Assembly: GCF_002115745.1 (NCBI RefSeq) | Contig: NZ_JFKB01000006.1 | Coordinates: forward strand, 186,001 to 250,000 | Direction of reading: 5' to 3' | Length of the DNA: 64,000 nt | From: Thalassospira alkalitolerans | GTDB lineage: Bacteria > Pseudomonadota > Alphaproteobacteria > Rhodospirillales > Thalassospiraceae | In this document: positions 8,917 to 18,038 of the stretch, piece by piece | Position numbering within the stretch: position 1 is the first letter of the stretch | Layout: each line of letters begins with the position of its first letter | Position numbers and translations under genes: made by a program | The notes under the pieces: generated by a model | Databases searched by the model: none | What the model saw: only the letters and a program-made list of their open reading frames with translations | What the model was told of the DNA's origin: nothing

Positions 8917-10404
8917 ATGCTGACTGACCAAAGGGTTTCCAACCGTATCGCCATCATTGATGTTGGCTCGAACTCGGTGCGTCTTGTTGTGTTTGATGGC
9001 ATGACGCGCGCACCGGCCCCGATTTTCAACGAAAAGGTGATGTGCGGCCTGGGGCGTGACCCCGAAAACACCGGCAAGCTTAACCCCGAAGGCGTCGAAA
9101 TGGCGGTTACCGCCTTGCGACGCTTTGCCTGTCTGCTGCGCGCGATGAAAATTGCCCGTGTCGATACTCTGGCCACCGCCGCCGTGCGGGCCGCCAGCGA
9201 CGGTGCGGACTTCTGCGCGCGCATCCATGCCGAAACCGGATTGACCGTCAAGGTGATCGACGGGCTTGAAGAAGCCCGGCTTTCCGCCCTTGGCATTATA
9301 TCGGGCGATCCACGTGCCACCGGTATCATGGGCGATATCGGCGGCGGGTCGCTTGAACTGGTTCTGCTCGAACAGGGCGAAATCAAAAAACGCGTCAGCG
9401 TCCCGCTGGGCGCTATGCGCCTGCATGCGGTCTTTGATGGCGACCGTGCCCGGCTTGAAGCCGAAGTCAAAACCCATCTTGATAGTATTGACTGGCTCCA
9501 TGAAGGGGCGGGAAAACCACTTATCGCCGTTGGCGGCTCGTGGCGTTCCATCGCCAAACTTTACATCGCCCAGGAAAACTATCCGATCTCGGTTGTGCAT
9601 AATTTGGCCATGCCACGTGCTGAAATTGCTGAACTGACCCATATCATTTCCCAGCAAAGCCGCGTGTCGCTGGATAAAATCGGCGGTGTTTCCAAACGCC
9701 GTATCGACAGCCTGCCCCATGCCGCCCTTGTGATGAACATGTTGCTCGGTCGCATGAAGGCCAAGGAAGTTGTGTTTTCCAGTCACGGCCTGCGCGAAGG
9801 CTGGATGCATGAAGTCCTGCCCGAAGAATTGCGTCAACGCGATCCGCTGCTTGATGCCTGCCTAAGCTTTGCCAAAGACGGCGAACGCTTCCACCAGCAC
9901 GGCGAAGAACTGTTTCGCTGGTCGGCACCGATCTTCCGCGATCAACCCGAAAACCTTGAACGGTTGCGCCTTGCCGCCTGTATCATTGGCGATGTTGGCT
10001 GGAACGAACATCCCGATTACCGCGCGATACAAAGCTATAACCGCATCCTTCACCACCCCTATCTTGATCTCAACCATCATGATCGGGTGTTCCTCGCCTA
10101 CACGATTGGCTCGCGCTATACCGGCAACTTCAAGGGTGACGAGTCAAGCAACCGCCTGTTAGACGATGAAACCCATGCAACCGGCCGCCTGTTTGGCCAT
10201 GCCATTCGCCTTGGCCATACCCTGTCGGGCGGGGTCGAAGGACTTCTGACCAACACCGCCCTTGTCCTCGAAGAAGGCAAGCTTGTGCTGCAAATTCATG
10301 CGAATGCCTCATCGCTTTCCGGTGAAGTCGTCGATCAACGTCTGGCAAAACTGGCAAAACTGATGGACCGCGAAAGCGAAGTCAGGATTACAGACACGCT
10401 GTAA
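8917..10404 (+). CDS. ppx: Exopolyphosphatase (Ppx/GppA family)
   Basis: ASKHA-fold phosphatase of 495 residues. The phosphate-1 loop is IAIIDVGSNSVRLVVFD (near residue 12), the second glycine-rich loop is GDIGGGSLELVLLEQG, and a helical C-terminal HD-like extension follows (about 310-495). It removes terminal phosphates from polyphosphate and may also act on pppGpp, which cannot be told apart here. It is paired with ppk. The ribosome site is weak, and translational coupling to ppk is possible. The last codons carry a small direct repeat (ACACGCTGTA twice). Confidence 0.9.
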   Translation: MLTDQRVSNRIAIIDVGSNSVRLVVFDGMTRAPAPIFNEKVMCGLGRDPENTGKLNPEGVEMAVTALRRFACLLRAMKIARVDTLATAAVRAASDGADFCARIHAETGLTVKVIDGLEEARLSALGIISGDPRATGIMGDIGGGSLELVLLEQGEIKKRVSVPLGAMRLHAVFDGDRARLEAEVKTHLDSIDWLHEGAGKPLIAVGGSWRSIAKLYIAQENYPISVVHNLAMPRAEIAELTHIISQQSRVSLDKIGGVSKRRIDSLPHAALVMNMLLGRMKAKEVVFSSHGLREGWMHEVLPEELRQRDPLLDACLSFAKDGERFHQHGEELFRWSAPIFRDQPENLERLRLAACIIGDVGWNEHPDYRAIQSYNRILHHPYLDLNHHDRVFLAYTIGSRYTGNFKGDESSNRLLDDETHATGRLFGHAIRLGHTLSGGVEGLLTNTALVLEEGKLVLQIHANASSLSGEVVDQRLAKLAKLMDRESEVRITDTL

Positions 10405-10509
10405 CACGCTGTAATTTCCTGCAGAACCACAACCTGAAAGCGTGTTTTTTGACAAACCCTCTCTTTGGGTTCAATCTTGCCTGACGGTTTCACAATGGGG
10501 TTCAGCGGC

Positions 10510-10941
10510 ATGGCCAGAAAAAAATCGACATCAAAAATTGCCGTCAGTGATGTCCCCGATAACATGCTGGCTCTTTTGGCTGCTCTTCGGGCCACAACGA
10601 ACACCCCCATCAACAGCATGAATAAAATGAATACCAACACCCCATCCCCTCAGATAAGCATTCTGCACGCCCTTGCCGCATCCAACCTCGGCACATTGGC
10701 CGAACTCCTCGCCCTGCTGCCCAAGGACCCCAAACAGGTTGAAATCCTGCGCGACAAATTGTTTGAAGACATCACCGCGACCTTCGATGCCCTTCAAGCC
10801 CTGCGTCAGATGGAACTCGACACCCTTGCCGAACTGATCAACATGCTTCCCGAAACCGGTGCAAGCAACAAAATCGCCCAAAGCGACACGCCAGACACGA
10901 TGCTCGCGCTTCTCTCCGCCCTGAAAGCCACCCAGATCTAA
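10510..10941 (+). CDS. Small helical protein with internal duplication, function unknown
   Basis: No family recognised. About 143 residues, all-helical by appearance, no signal or membrane segment. Two different motifs each occur twice: KIAVSDVPDNMLALLAALRA near the N-terminus matches KIAQSDTPDTMLALLSALKA at the C-terminus, and LGTLAELLALLPKD matches LDTLAELINMLPET in the middle. The protein is therefore built from a duplicated, now diverged unit. The start is uncertain (ATG 10495 or 10510); 10510 puts a basic MARKKSTSK tail first. It lies between ppx and the DUF1835 gene with no clear operon link. Confidence 0.5.
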   Translation: MARKKSTSKIAVSDVPDNMLALLAALRATTNTPINSMNKMNTNTPSPQISILHALAASNLGTLAELLALLPKDPKQVEILRDKLFEDITATFDALQALRQMELDTLAELINMLPETGASNKIAQSDTPDTMLALLSALKATQI

Positions 10942-11124
10942 GACTGATGCATCGACAGGTTGCAATTTACCTTTGCCCCGTGGCAAATCGGATGCTATCC
11001 ATTTGAACGCTTTGCACAAAGCGACCTGTTCGCGGAAAGGGCTGCGCCCGTTTCACCAAATCGATTTCCATAACGGTTTCCTTGCCTGTCAGGCGGACAC
11101 AGGCTTTTACGCAAGGGGAATCGC

Positions 11125-12423
11125 ATGTCCGCATCACGCGCATCGAAATCCAAAAACACCCCAAATGCCCGACGCAAAAGCCCGGTCTTTGATGGCCGTC
11201 TAAACCTTGAACAGCAACGCAAACGCGCCAAGGAACTGCTTAAGGCCCTGTACCATCAAGACCCCACCGCCCAACAACGCCTTGCCGCATATTTCCAGAC
11301 CAAAACCGCCGATGATGCTTGTCTGGCCGATGCCCAATATGTCATCGCACGCGAAAATGGTTTTGCCAGTTGGCCAAAACTGAAATCCCATATCGACCGC
11401 ATCACCGAACATAACCGCCAAATCGCATCGGGCCATATCCCCACCCTTGATGATCAAACCACCCTGCATCTGCGCTGTGGTTCTGATATCGCCCATGCCC
11501 TTAAACTGGCCGGATTTGTCGGCGACTTCCTTGAATTCGCCGATCCATTCTGTCAGGGACCGGTCCCCGATCTGCCTTTGCCGCAATTCATCGAAACCCG
11601 CGCGCGTTTTATCGCCGATGCCTATGACCTTGAATTCAAGGATGCATTGGCCCGCCTGCACCGCGAATACGCCGCCCTGCCCCGGCTGGGCGACTATGAT
11701 CATGTCGTTTTATGGTTCGAACATGACAGCTACGATCAACTTATTCTGGCTTTCCTGCTTGATTTCCTTGCCATCCTGCGCCCGAAAACCCGGCTGGAAC
11801 TGATCGCGGTTGATCATGTCCCCGGCGTGAAACGCTTTATCGGCCTTGGTCAATTATCGCCGGAACTTCTGATCTGGTGCTGGGAAAATGCCCGCCAACC
11901 GATAACAGATGACATGCTTTTAGCCGGGCAGGAATGCTGGGCCGCCATCCGTGCCCCGGCCCCCGATGCCTTAAATGCGATTATCCATCGCGACATATCC
12001 GCCATTCCCGGCATGATCCCGGCCCTTAAACGCCACCTTGCCGAATTGCCCGATCCACAAACCGGCCTTGGCCTGACGCAAAAACTCACCCTGCAAATCC
12101 TTGCCAAACACGGTCCGCTTTCGGCGGGCAAAATCTTTGCCCATTTGATGCAAACCGACGACCCCTTGCCCTATCTTGGCGATATGATGTTCTGGCATGT
12201 CCTGAACGATATGGGCAATGCCACGACACCGCTGTTTGACATCACACCACCCCCGGCACACACCCCACAACCAACCTCAAAACCAATCCCATGGCCCGAC
12301 CGTATGCTTTCCCTGACCACAACCGGTCAAAACATCCTGAACGGCAGCTTGTCCTTCCTTGATGTCTACACGGGAAAACGCTGGGTCGGCGGCATCGGGA
12401 TTACCGGCAAAGGATCGCACTAA
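11125..12423 (+). CDS. DUF1835-domain protein
   Basis: The central and C-terminal parts match DUF1835 proteins: LHLRCGSDIAHALKLAGF (about residue 110) and the acidic/His motif VVLWFEHDSYDQLILAFLL (about 190). The N-terminal 100 residues are a helical region (RLNLEQQRKRAKELLKAL, then NGFASWPKLKSHI) often found in front of other domains. DUF1835 has no established activity. No signal peptide, so it is cytosolic. AAGGGGA stands 6 nt before the ATG. Its stop codon overlaps that of the convergent lysR-type gene, with no terminator between them. Confidence 0.75.
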   Translation: MSASRASKSKNTPNARRKSPVFDGRLNLEQQRKRAKELLKALYHQDPTAQQRLAAYFQTKTADDACLADAQYVIARENGFASWPKLKSHIDRITEHNRQIASGHIPTLDDQTTLHLRCGSDIAHALKLAGFVGDFLEFADPFCQGPVPDLPLPQFIETRARFIADAYDLEFKDALARLHREYAALPRLGDYDHVVLWFEHDSYDQLILAFLLDFLAILRPKTRLELIAVDHVPGVKRFIGLGQLSPELLIWCWENARQPITDDMLLAGQECWAAIRAPAPDALNAIIHRDISAIPGMIPALKRHLAELPDPQTGLGLTQKLTLQILAKHGPLSAGKIFAHLMQTDDPLPYLGDMMFWHVLNDMGNATTPLFDITPPPAHTPQPTSKPIPWPDRMLSLTTTGQNILNGSLSFLDVYTGKRWVGGIGITGKGSH

Positions 12424-13331
12424 AGCCGTCGTGAAATCTTGAATATTTCCCCGCGCAGCCATTTGTGCGGGGCGCTGGCAGCGTTGCGCACATGCCATGC
12501 CTGGGCAAAGCTGTACTCGGGGAACTCAACCGGAAAAGCACATTTGGCAAAGCCTGCCATGACGTGCCGTTCCAACCGCGATGGCAGGGATGCAATCACA
12601 TCCGTGCCGCGGATCAGGCTGGCGATGCTGGCAAATGTTGATGCCTGCAAAACGGTTTTGCGTTTGCGCCCGATGGCCTGCAGGGCGTCGTCAACGGCCG
12701 AATGATCGTTATTGCCGATGATCACGCGCGCATGCGGTACGGCGCAATATCGGTCCAATGTATCGGGTGCCACATCATGATAATCGGCATCATAAAAGCA
12801 CGCCATATGTTCGCGAAACAATGTCTGCTGCGCAATATCGCCGACATTTTCGATCATATGCAGGCCAATCGCCAGATCAAGCTGACCATTGCGCAACCGG
12901 TCAATGACATCGCCATCCCCGTGGATCGGTAAAACCTTAAGCCGAATATCAGCCGCACATCCCCGAACAATACGGACCAGCTCGGGCAGGATCACCGCCA
13001 CTTCGTAATCATTAGTGCCGATGACAAATCGCGCTGACTGGTTCGAATCATGGGGGGCAAACCCGTCCACGCGTGCAAGATTACGTAAATCCTGCAAAAC
13101 AACCCGCACCCGTTCGGCCATTTCATCGGCATGGGCCGTTGGCGTAATCCCCCGCCCCGACCGGACAAAAAGCGGATCACCAACAATCTGGCGCAACCGG
13201 TCAAGCCCGTGGCTGACGGTGGGTTGCCCCACACCAAGGCGATTGGCCGCCGCCGTTACCGATCCCTCATCATAGATTGTCAGGAAAAGCCGCAGCAAAC
13301 GATAATCAAGATCTAACTCATCGATATTCAT
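12420..13331 (-). CDS. LysR-family transcriptional regulator
   Basis: 303 residues. The N-terminal HTH is LRLFLTIYDEGSVTAAANRLGVGQPTVSHGLDRLR and the periplasmic-binding-protein-like effector domain covers about 90-300. It diverges from an NmrA-type NAD(P)-binding gene, the usual layout for a LysR regulator and its target. The start codon lies inside an 18-bp palindrome, suggesting autoregulation. The inducer is unknown. Confidence 0.9.
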   Translation of the reverse strand: MNIDELDLDYRLLRLFLTIYDEGSVTAAANRLGVGQPTVSHGLDRLRQIVGDPLFVRSGRGITPTAHADEMAERVRVVLQDLRNLARVDGFAPHDSNQSARFVIGTNDYEVAVILPELVRIVRGCAADIRLKVLPIHGDGDVIDRLRNGQLDLAIGLHMIENVGDIAQQTLFREHMACFYDADYHDVAPDTLDRYCAVPHARVIIGNNDHSAVDDALQAIGRKRKTVLQASTFASIASLIRGTDVIASLPSRLERHVMAGFAKCAFPVEFPEYSFAQAWHVRNAASAPHKWLRGEIFKISRRL

Positions 13332-13364
13332 GCATGAATATTATCATCTTGATCGAATTGATCA
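13324..13364. promoter_or_regulatory. Palindromes at the lysR/nmrA divergent promoter
   Basis: Two perfect inverted repeats lie side by side: the 18-bp ATATTCATGCATGAATAT (13324-13341), which contains the regulator start codon, and TGATC-N5-GATCA (13350-13364). Dyads in such a divergent spacer are typical LysR-type binding sites. Neither is an exact T-N11-A core. Confidence 0.5.
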
Positions 13365-13434
13365 TATGGGAAATCAGGCGCAGTTTCAGATCATTGACGG
13401 GCCCATGCCCATAACCGAACTGGAAATGAAAACC

Positions 13435-14304
13435 ATGAAAATCCTTGTCACCGGCGCGACCGGCCAACTTGGCCGCCTTGTCGTCAAACATCTGCAAAGC
13501 CGCGTTTCAACCGATCAGATCGCGGTCAGTGTCCGCGACACCGCCAAGGCCGCCGATCTGGCCGCAGCCGGGATTGATGTCCGTCACGGTGATTATGATG
13601 ACCTTGCCCTGATGACCAACGCCTTCAAAGGCATCGATACCGCCCTGATCATTTCGGGCGAAACCGATAACGAAACCCGCATCCGTCAACACAGAACCGC
13701 AGTCGATGCTGCCAAGGCCGCTGGCGTCAAACATCTGGTCTATACCAGCTTCATTGATGCCCGCCCCGAAAGCCCGTTTACCTATGGTGCCATCCATGCA
13801 GACACGGAAAAACATATCAAAGAAAGCGGCCTGTCCTTTACCTTGCTGCGCAACAGTTTCTATACCGATCTTCTGATGGCGGGCATCCCGCATGCTTTGG
13901 AAACCGGCGATTTCGGTGCACCGGCCGGGACTGGCAAGGTAAGCTATATCCCGCGCAATGATCTGGCCGAAGCCGCCGCAGTTGTCCTTGCCTCCCCGGC
14001 CGATCACCTCAACAAAACCTATGATCTGTCGGGCACCCCGGTCAGCTTTGCCGAAATTGCCGCCGCCATTGCCGATGCGACGGGCAAGGAAATCCAATAT
14101 ACCAATCTGCCCCCCGAAGTTCATACCGGCATTCTGGCAAGCCTCGGCCTGCCCGGCCATCTGGTCGAGGCCCTGACCGGCATGTATACCGGCACCCGCA
14201 ATGGCGATTACAACCAGACCAGCGATGATTTCGCTAGGATTGTTGGTCATCCACCCCAGTCAACCGAGGACTTCCTCCGCCACGCCCTCGCTAATCAGGC
14301 GTAG
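13435..14304 (+). CDS. NmrA-like NAD(P)-dependent oxidoreductase (QorB type)
   Basis: An atypical short-chain dehydrogenase fold. The nucleotide loop GATGQLG is at residues 6-12 of the chosen start (MKILVTGATGQLG), HGDYDD follows the second strand pair, and VKHLVYTSFIDA carries the usual strand 4. This resembles the QorB/NmrA group, which reduces quinones or senses NADP redox state. ATG at 13426 (MKTMKIL) is equally possible; longer starts would add an unrelated tail. Target of the divergent LysR regulator by layout. Confidence 0.8.
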   Translation: MKILVTGATGQLGRLVVKHLQSRVSTDQIAVSVRDTAKAADLAAAGIDVRHGDYDDLALMTNAFKGIDTALIISGETDNETRIRQHRTAVDAAKAAGVKHLVYTSFIDARPESPFTYGAIHADTEKHIKESGLSFTLLRNSFYTDLLMAGIPHALETGDFGAPAGTGKVSYIPRNDLAEAAAVVLASPADHLNKTYDLSGTPVSFAEIAAAIADATGKEIQYTNLPPEVHTGILASLGLPGHLVEALTGMYTGTRNGDYNQTSDDFARIVGHPPQSTEDFLRHALANQA

Positions 14305-14314
14305 CATCGCCTAT

Positions 14315-14353
14315 AAAAAAACAGCCGCCCTTTTGACCGGGCGGCTGTTTTTC
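14315..14353. terminator. Bidirectional terminator between nmrA-like and autotransporter genes
   Basis: ACAGCCGCCC / GGGCGGCTGT stem, A run on the left and T run on the right, between convergent genes. Confidence 0.9.
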
Positions 14354-14374
14354 ATTTCTAACGCATGCAACAGG

Positions 14375-16243
14375 TTAGAAATCAAGCGACATACTGATCT
14401 GTGCGCGGCTTTCGGCACTTCCGGCTTGCGAGATATCATGCGCCAGTGACAGGCGGCTGGTCATCGGACCACTGATAAAGCCAAGCCCCCCGCTCATCGA
14501 CTGGTTGCCATATTCATCAACATCACTGCCAAAGAACGGCGACATCAGGCCAACCGGCTGCCCGTCAAGGTCGCGCAGCTCAAAGCCATAGCTAACCGTC
14601 CCGGCGACGGTATATTCGGTATAGTCGGTTCGACCGGCAAGATAGCTACCCTCAAGCGCGGCATTAAGCCCCGTATCGCGATCCGAAAGGCGAACACCGC
14701 CGCCAACCGTAAAGGCCGTCTTGTCGTTGTTCAGCTCGTCGGTAAAGTCATGAACCATACCGGTTTCAACAAACGGCGTGACCGTCAGGCTGTCAAAGCC
14801 AAAGTCATAGGCCGCCTCGATTGCCGGTTTGAACTGGCGCGTATTGGAACGCGAACTGTCATTAAAGGTGCCGTCGCTTTCGGTATAGCTGTCGATGGTT
14901 TTGCGCGCCGCCAAAAGCGATACGCTCGGGCTCAGGGTCAATGGCGTATCTTGCATCGGACGATAGGCATAAATACCTTTAAGCGATGCATACCACATGG
15001 CGGAATCGGTTGATCCGTTAACCGCATCATTGTTGCGTGTCACATCGATGTTGCCTTGCGAATAGCCTGCTTCGGTGACGATGCTCAGGTTCTCGGTCGG
15101 GCTGATAATCGCATAGGGTGAAATGACCCAGGCATTTTCCTGATAAGTCCCGTCATTAAACGTCGTGGTCAAATCGGTATCGTTATAGCCCAGCGACAGA
15201 CCGGCAACGATATTGTTGTCAAACCGGTAATCGGCCCCAATGTTATAGCCCCAGACATCGCCATCATACCGGTTATCCTGGGTACCGTTATTATAATCGT
15301 TATCAACCGAGGTATAAGACCCATGGCCCCAAACCGTGATCGGCGATGCGCTGGCAAGGGCAGAACGGCCATCAATCCCCGATGCACCACCTGTATTACC
15401 CTGATCGGTCGGGCCAAGCGCCAAGGCGCTTTTGCGGGCAAAATCAACCGCCATTACAGAACTGTCAAAGCTGGACGTCATCGCCAGACGACGCATGACA
15501 TCACCGGTGTCGCTATCGGAAGTATTTAGTGCGCCGAGGCTGTCGGCAAAGCCGGACTGGGCAAAGGAACTGCCATCATCATCAGCAACCGGGCCGCTGC
15601 TGGTGCCCGCACTGCCGGTACTCCCCGTACCGCCTGTGCCACCGCTGCTGCCTGTGCCAACACCACCGGCACCGGCACTGCCAATCACGGTTGCGGCGCG
15701 CGCGCCGATATTTTGCTGGATCACGGTCGTTTGCGACCGCGCAACTGCGCTGGTCACGGCTTTGGAGGTGGTTTCGGTGCTTGGGGAACCTGTATTACTG
15801 CTGTTGTCCGATACCTGACCGCAACTGAATTGGATAATGTAGTTAGCAGTTGAATCCGAAGATTCCCCGTCAAGACTAGTACTTACTGAAGCAGTAGTCG
15901 TTTTGGATATCGTCAGTTTAAGGATCACATTGCCACCTGCCACCCCCATAGCGCTGGCAGTGTCGAGCTTGGCATTGCCGTTACTAGTATCTATTACATT
16001 TGCAGTTGGCGCAATACTATGAAGCGTGCTGTTTATCCATTTAATGGTAATGACTTCGCCTTCAGTATAAGATTTACTCCCTAAATTTTGGTAAAAAGTA
16101 TCGGTTTCTTCATTTGGGTGTATGTTGCTGCTCAGCGCGTTGATATAATTACACCCCTCCGACGCTGCCGCCTGTGCAACCGATGCCCAAGACATGGCCC
16201 CCAACATCATGGCACCCGTTAATACTGGCTTGAATAGCTTCAC
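14375..16243 (-). CDS. Autotransporter beta-barrel surface protein
   Basis: A type Va-like secreted protein (622 residues). Residues 1-26 form a signal peptide ending AQA. A beta-rich domain (about 27-160) with two cysteines (GCNYI and FSCGQ) follows, then a Gly/Ser/Thr-rich linker (about 190-230). The C-terminal 280 residues form an autotransporter barrel, with alternating strands and a terminal Phe (SMSLDF), the BAM recognition mark. The start is taken as GTG 16243 behind GGGGA, which puts KLFKPVLTGAMM directly as signal peptide; an ATG at 16300 would add 19 residues. The passenger is small and matches no enzyme I know, so adhesion is only a guess. Confidence 0.8.
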   Translation of the reverse strand: MKLFKPVLTGAMMLGAMSWASVAQAAASEGCNYINALSSNIHPNEETDTFYQNLGSKSYTEGEVITIKWINSTLHSIAPTANVIDTSNGNAKLDTASAMGVAGGNVILKLTISKTTTASVSTSLDGESSDSTANYIIQFSCGQVSDNSSNTGSPSTETTSKAVTSAVARSQTTVIQQNIGARAATVIGSAGAGGVGTGSSGGTGGTGSTGSAGTSSGPVADDDGSSFAQSGFADSLGALNTSDSDTGDVMRRLAMTSSFDSSVMAVDFARKSALALGPTDQGNTGGASGIDGRSALASASPITVWGHGSYTSVDNDYNNGTQDNRYDGDVWGYNIGADYRFDNNIVAGLSLGYNDTDLTTTFNDGTYQENAWVISPYAIISPTENLSIVTEAGYSQGNIDVTRNNDAVNGSTDSAMWYASLKGIYAYRPMQDTPLTLSPSVSLLAARKTIDSYTESDGTFNDSSRSNTRQFKPAIEAAYDFGFDSLTVTPFVETGMVHDFTDELNNDKTAFTVGGGVRLSDRDTGLNAALEGSYLAGRTDYTEYTVAGTVSYGFELRDLDGQPVGLMSPFFGSDVDEYGNQSMSGGLGFISGPMTSRLSLAHDISQAGSAESRAQISMSLDF

Positions 16244-16372
16244 CTTGTCCCCGCTCCCAAAATTGCATGACCCTGCCCAGAGACGGGCACATCGACGCAT
16301 ATGACTCTGATATAAATTTCCTGGCTCTTGATTTCAGCAAGATGACCAAGAGTCAATAAAGCGACTGAGAAC

Positions 16373-16398
16373 TGTCAGAAAGTGTCAGGATATGTCAG
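16373..16398. promoter_or_regulatory. Three TGTCAG direct repeats at 10-bp spacing
   Basis: TGTCAG occurs at 16373, 16383 and 16393, exactly one helical turn apart, 130-155 bp upstream of the autotransporter start. Evenly phased direct repeats are typical of OmpR/PhoB-family response-regulator sites. The rest of the spacer (16399-16670) shows no gene I can support. Confidence 0.5.
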
Positions 16399-16673
16399 AA
16401 TTAACACGCCGAAATACGATTTTAAGCGAGTTATTTCATATGTTTGGATAGTCTTCTTAGCCTGAATCGACTTAGGTTTTTCAACTGCTCATTCGTCAGT
16501 TAATGCCGACGATTCCGTTAAAATTGATCAGGACAAGAACACTTCGGATGGCCGTTCAAAACGACATCGATGATCGCGAACAACGCATGCAGGCCCGCGC
16601 CAGATGACAGCCCGGCACAAATATCATCACCGGATTGGTCATGTTCAGCGGGCAATAAATAGTCGGTACAAAC

Positions 16674-16704
16674 AAAAAAAACGGACCATCTGGCCCGTTT
16701 TTTC
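16674..16704. terminator. Terminator downstream of rnd
   Basis: A stem with one mismatch (ACGGACC / GGCCCGT), with seven A on the left (a T run for the leftward rnd transcript) and six T on the right. Confidence 0.75.
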
Positions 16705-16723
16705 ATATCGTCTGATCGGATGC

Positions 16724-17899
16724 CTAGGCTTCGTCGCCACCGCTAAGTTCGACAAAGGCAACTTCACCGTCTTTAAGCTTAAGCCCGATCTTGCCATGCT
16801 TAAGTTGCAAGGCATATTCACCGAACATTTCCCGCCGCCAGCCATGCATGGCGGCAACATCCGCATTGTCATCTGCGGCAATGTTTTGCAAATCATCGCT
16901 TGATGCGACAAGGCGCTGCGCAACACCTTTTTCCTCGGAACAAAGCTTCAGCAACACCTTAAGCAGTTCGACCGTCGGGCCGATACCAGCCGGCAATTCC
17001 GGCCGAAATTTGGGCTGCGGCCAATCTTCCTGCGGACTATCAAGTGCTGCCTGGATTGCCTCGACAATCGATTGTCCGGGTTTGCTGCTGCCAAAGTTGC
17101 GGCCAACACCGCGCGTCTTATCAAGGTCTTTTTCCGTCATTGGCTGACGCGCCGCGATATCAAGCAACGTGTCATCGCGCAAAACCCGATTACGCGGCAG
17201 GTTCTTGCGCTGGGCCTCGGTCTCGCGCCATTCGCCAAGCGCCCGCGCCACCGCCAGGAATTTCGGACTGTTGGATCGGGTTTTAAGCCGCAGCCACGCA
17301 TCCTTTGGCTCGATCGAATAGATCGACGGATCGGTCAGGCGATCCATTTCCTCGGCCAGCCAATAGGAACGACCGTTTGCCGCAAGGCGTTCGTGGAATT
17401 CTTCATAGATCACACGCAAATGCGTCACATCCGAAAGCGCATAGCTTAGCTGCTTGGTCGAAAGCGGCCGGTGCGACCAATCGGTAAAGCGCATGGATTT
17501 ATCGATATTCTTGCGCACCACCTTGTTGACCAGCGTTTCATAGCCAACCTGATCGCCATAGCCCAACACCATCGCCGCCACCTGGGTATCAAATACCGGA
17601 TGGGGGACCTTGCCCGACAGATGAACAAAAATCTCGATATCCTGACGGGCCGCGTGGAACACTTTGACCACGCTTTCATCCTGCATCATATCGAATAACG
17701 GCGTCAGGTCGATGCCCGGTGCCAGCGGGTCAATCGCCGCACCATTATCGGTCGGGTCCGGCCCGGCCACCTGCACCAGACAAAGCTGCGGCCAATAGGT
17801 CGAATCGCGCATAAATTCCGTATCGACGGTAACATATTCGAACTGCCGGAGCTTTTCACACAGCGTGCGCAGTTCTTCTGTATTTGTAATTGGTTCCAT
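16724..17899 (-). CDS. rnd: Ribonuclease D
   Basis: A 3'-5' exoribonuclease for tRNA 3' trimming (391 residues). DEDD-family motifs: VDTEF (Asp and Glu of ExoI), HAARQDIE (ExoII), and LSYALSDVTHL with the Tyr and Asp of ExoIII. HRDC domains follow in the C-terminal half. The start is ATG 17899 (MEPITNTEELRTL); longer starts add a hydrophobic tail that is not in the family. Confidence 0.93.
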   Translation of the reverse strand: MEPITNTEELRTLCEKLRQFEYVTVDTEFMRDSTYWPQLCLVQVAGPDPTDNGAAIDPLAPGIDLTPLFDMMQDESVVKVFHAARQDIEIFVHLSGKVPHPVFDTQVAAMVLGYGDQVGYETLVNKVVRKNIDKSMRFTDWSHRPLSTKQLSYALSDVTHLRVIYEEFHERLAANGRSYWLAEEMDRLTDPSIYSIEPKDAWLRLKTRSNSPKFLAVARALGEWRETEAQRKNLPRNRVLRDDTLLDIAARQPMTEKDLDKTRGVGRNFGSSKPGQSIVEAIQAALDSPQEDWPQPKFRPELPAGIGPTVELLKVLLKLCSEEKGVAQRLVASSDDLQNIAADDNADVAAMHGWRREMFGEYALQLKHGKIGLKLKDGEVAFVELSGGDEA

Positions 17900-17973
17900 A
17901 AACCCTGCTATAGCATTGCCCGCCAAGAACTGCCAGAGGCTTGGCGCACACAATAAAAGAACAGCCAAAATAC

Positions 17974-18015
17974 AAAACCGGAGCCGCCCTGTTTCAGGCT
18001 GCTCCGACTGTTTTT
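17974..18015 (-). terminator. Probable terminator between the deacylase gene and rnd
   Basis: CGGAGC (17979-17984) pairs with GCTCCG (18001-18006), extended inward by three pairs after a mismatch. A runs on the left give a short T run for the leftward transcript. Confidence 0.5.
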
Positions 18016-18038
18016 CCTAAAAGAATCGGCAGATCATT

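Noticed and set aside
15568..15690. Gly/Ser/Thr-rich repeat in the autotransporter gene read as a CRISPR-like or satellite array
   Set aside because: It is an irregular low-complexity linker in frame with the protein, without spacers or fixed unit length.
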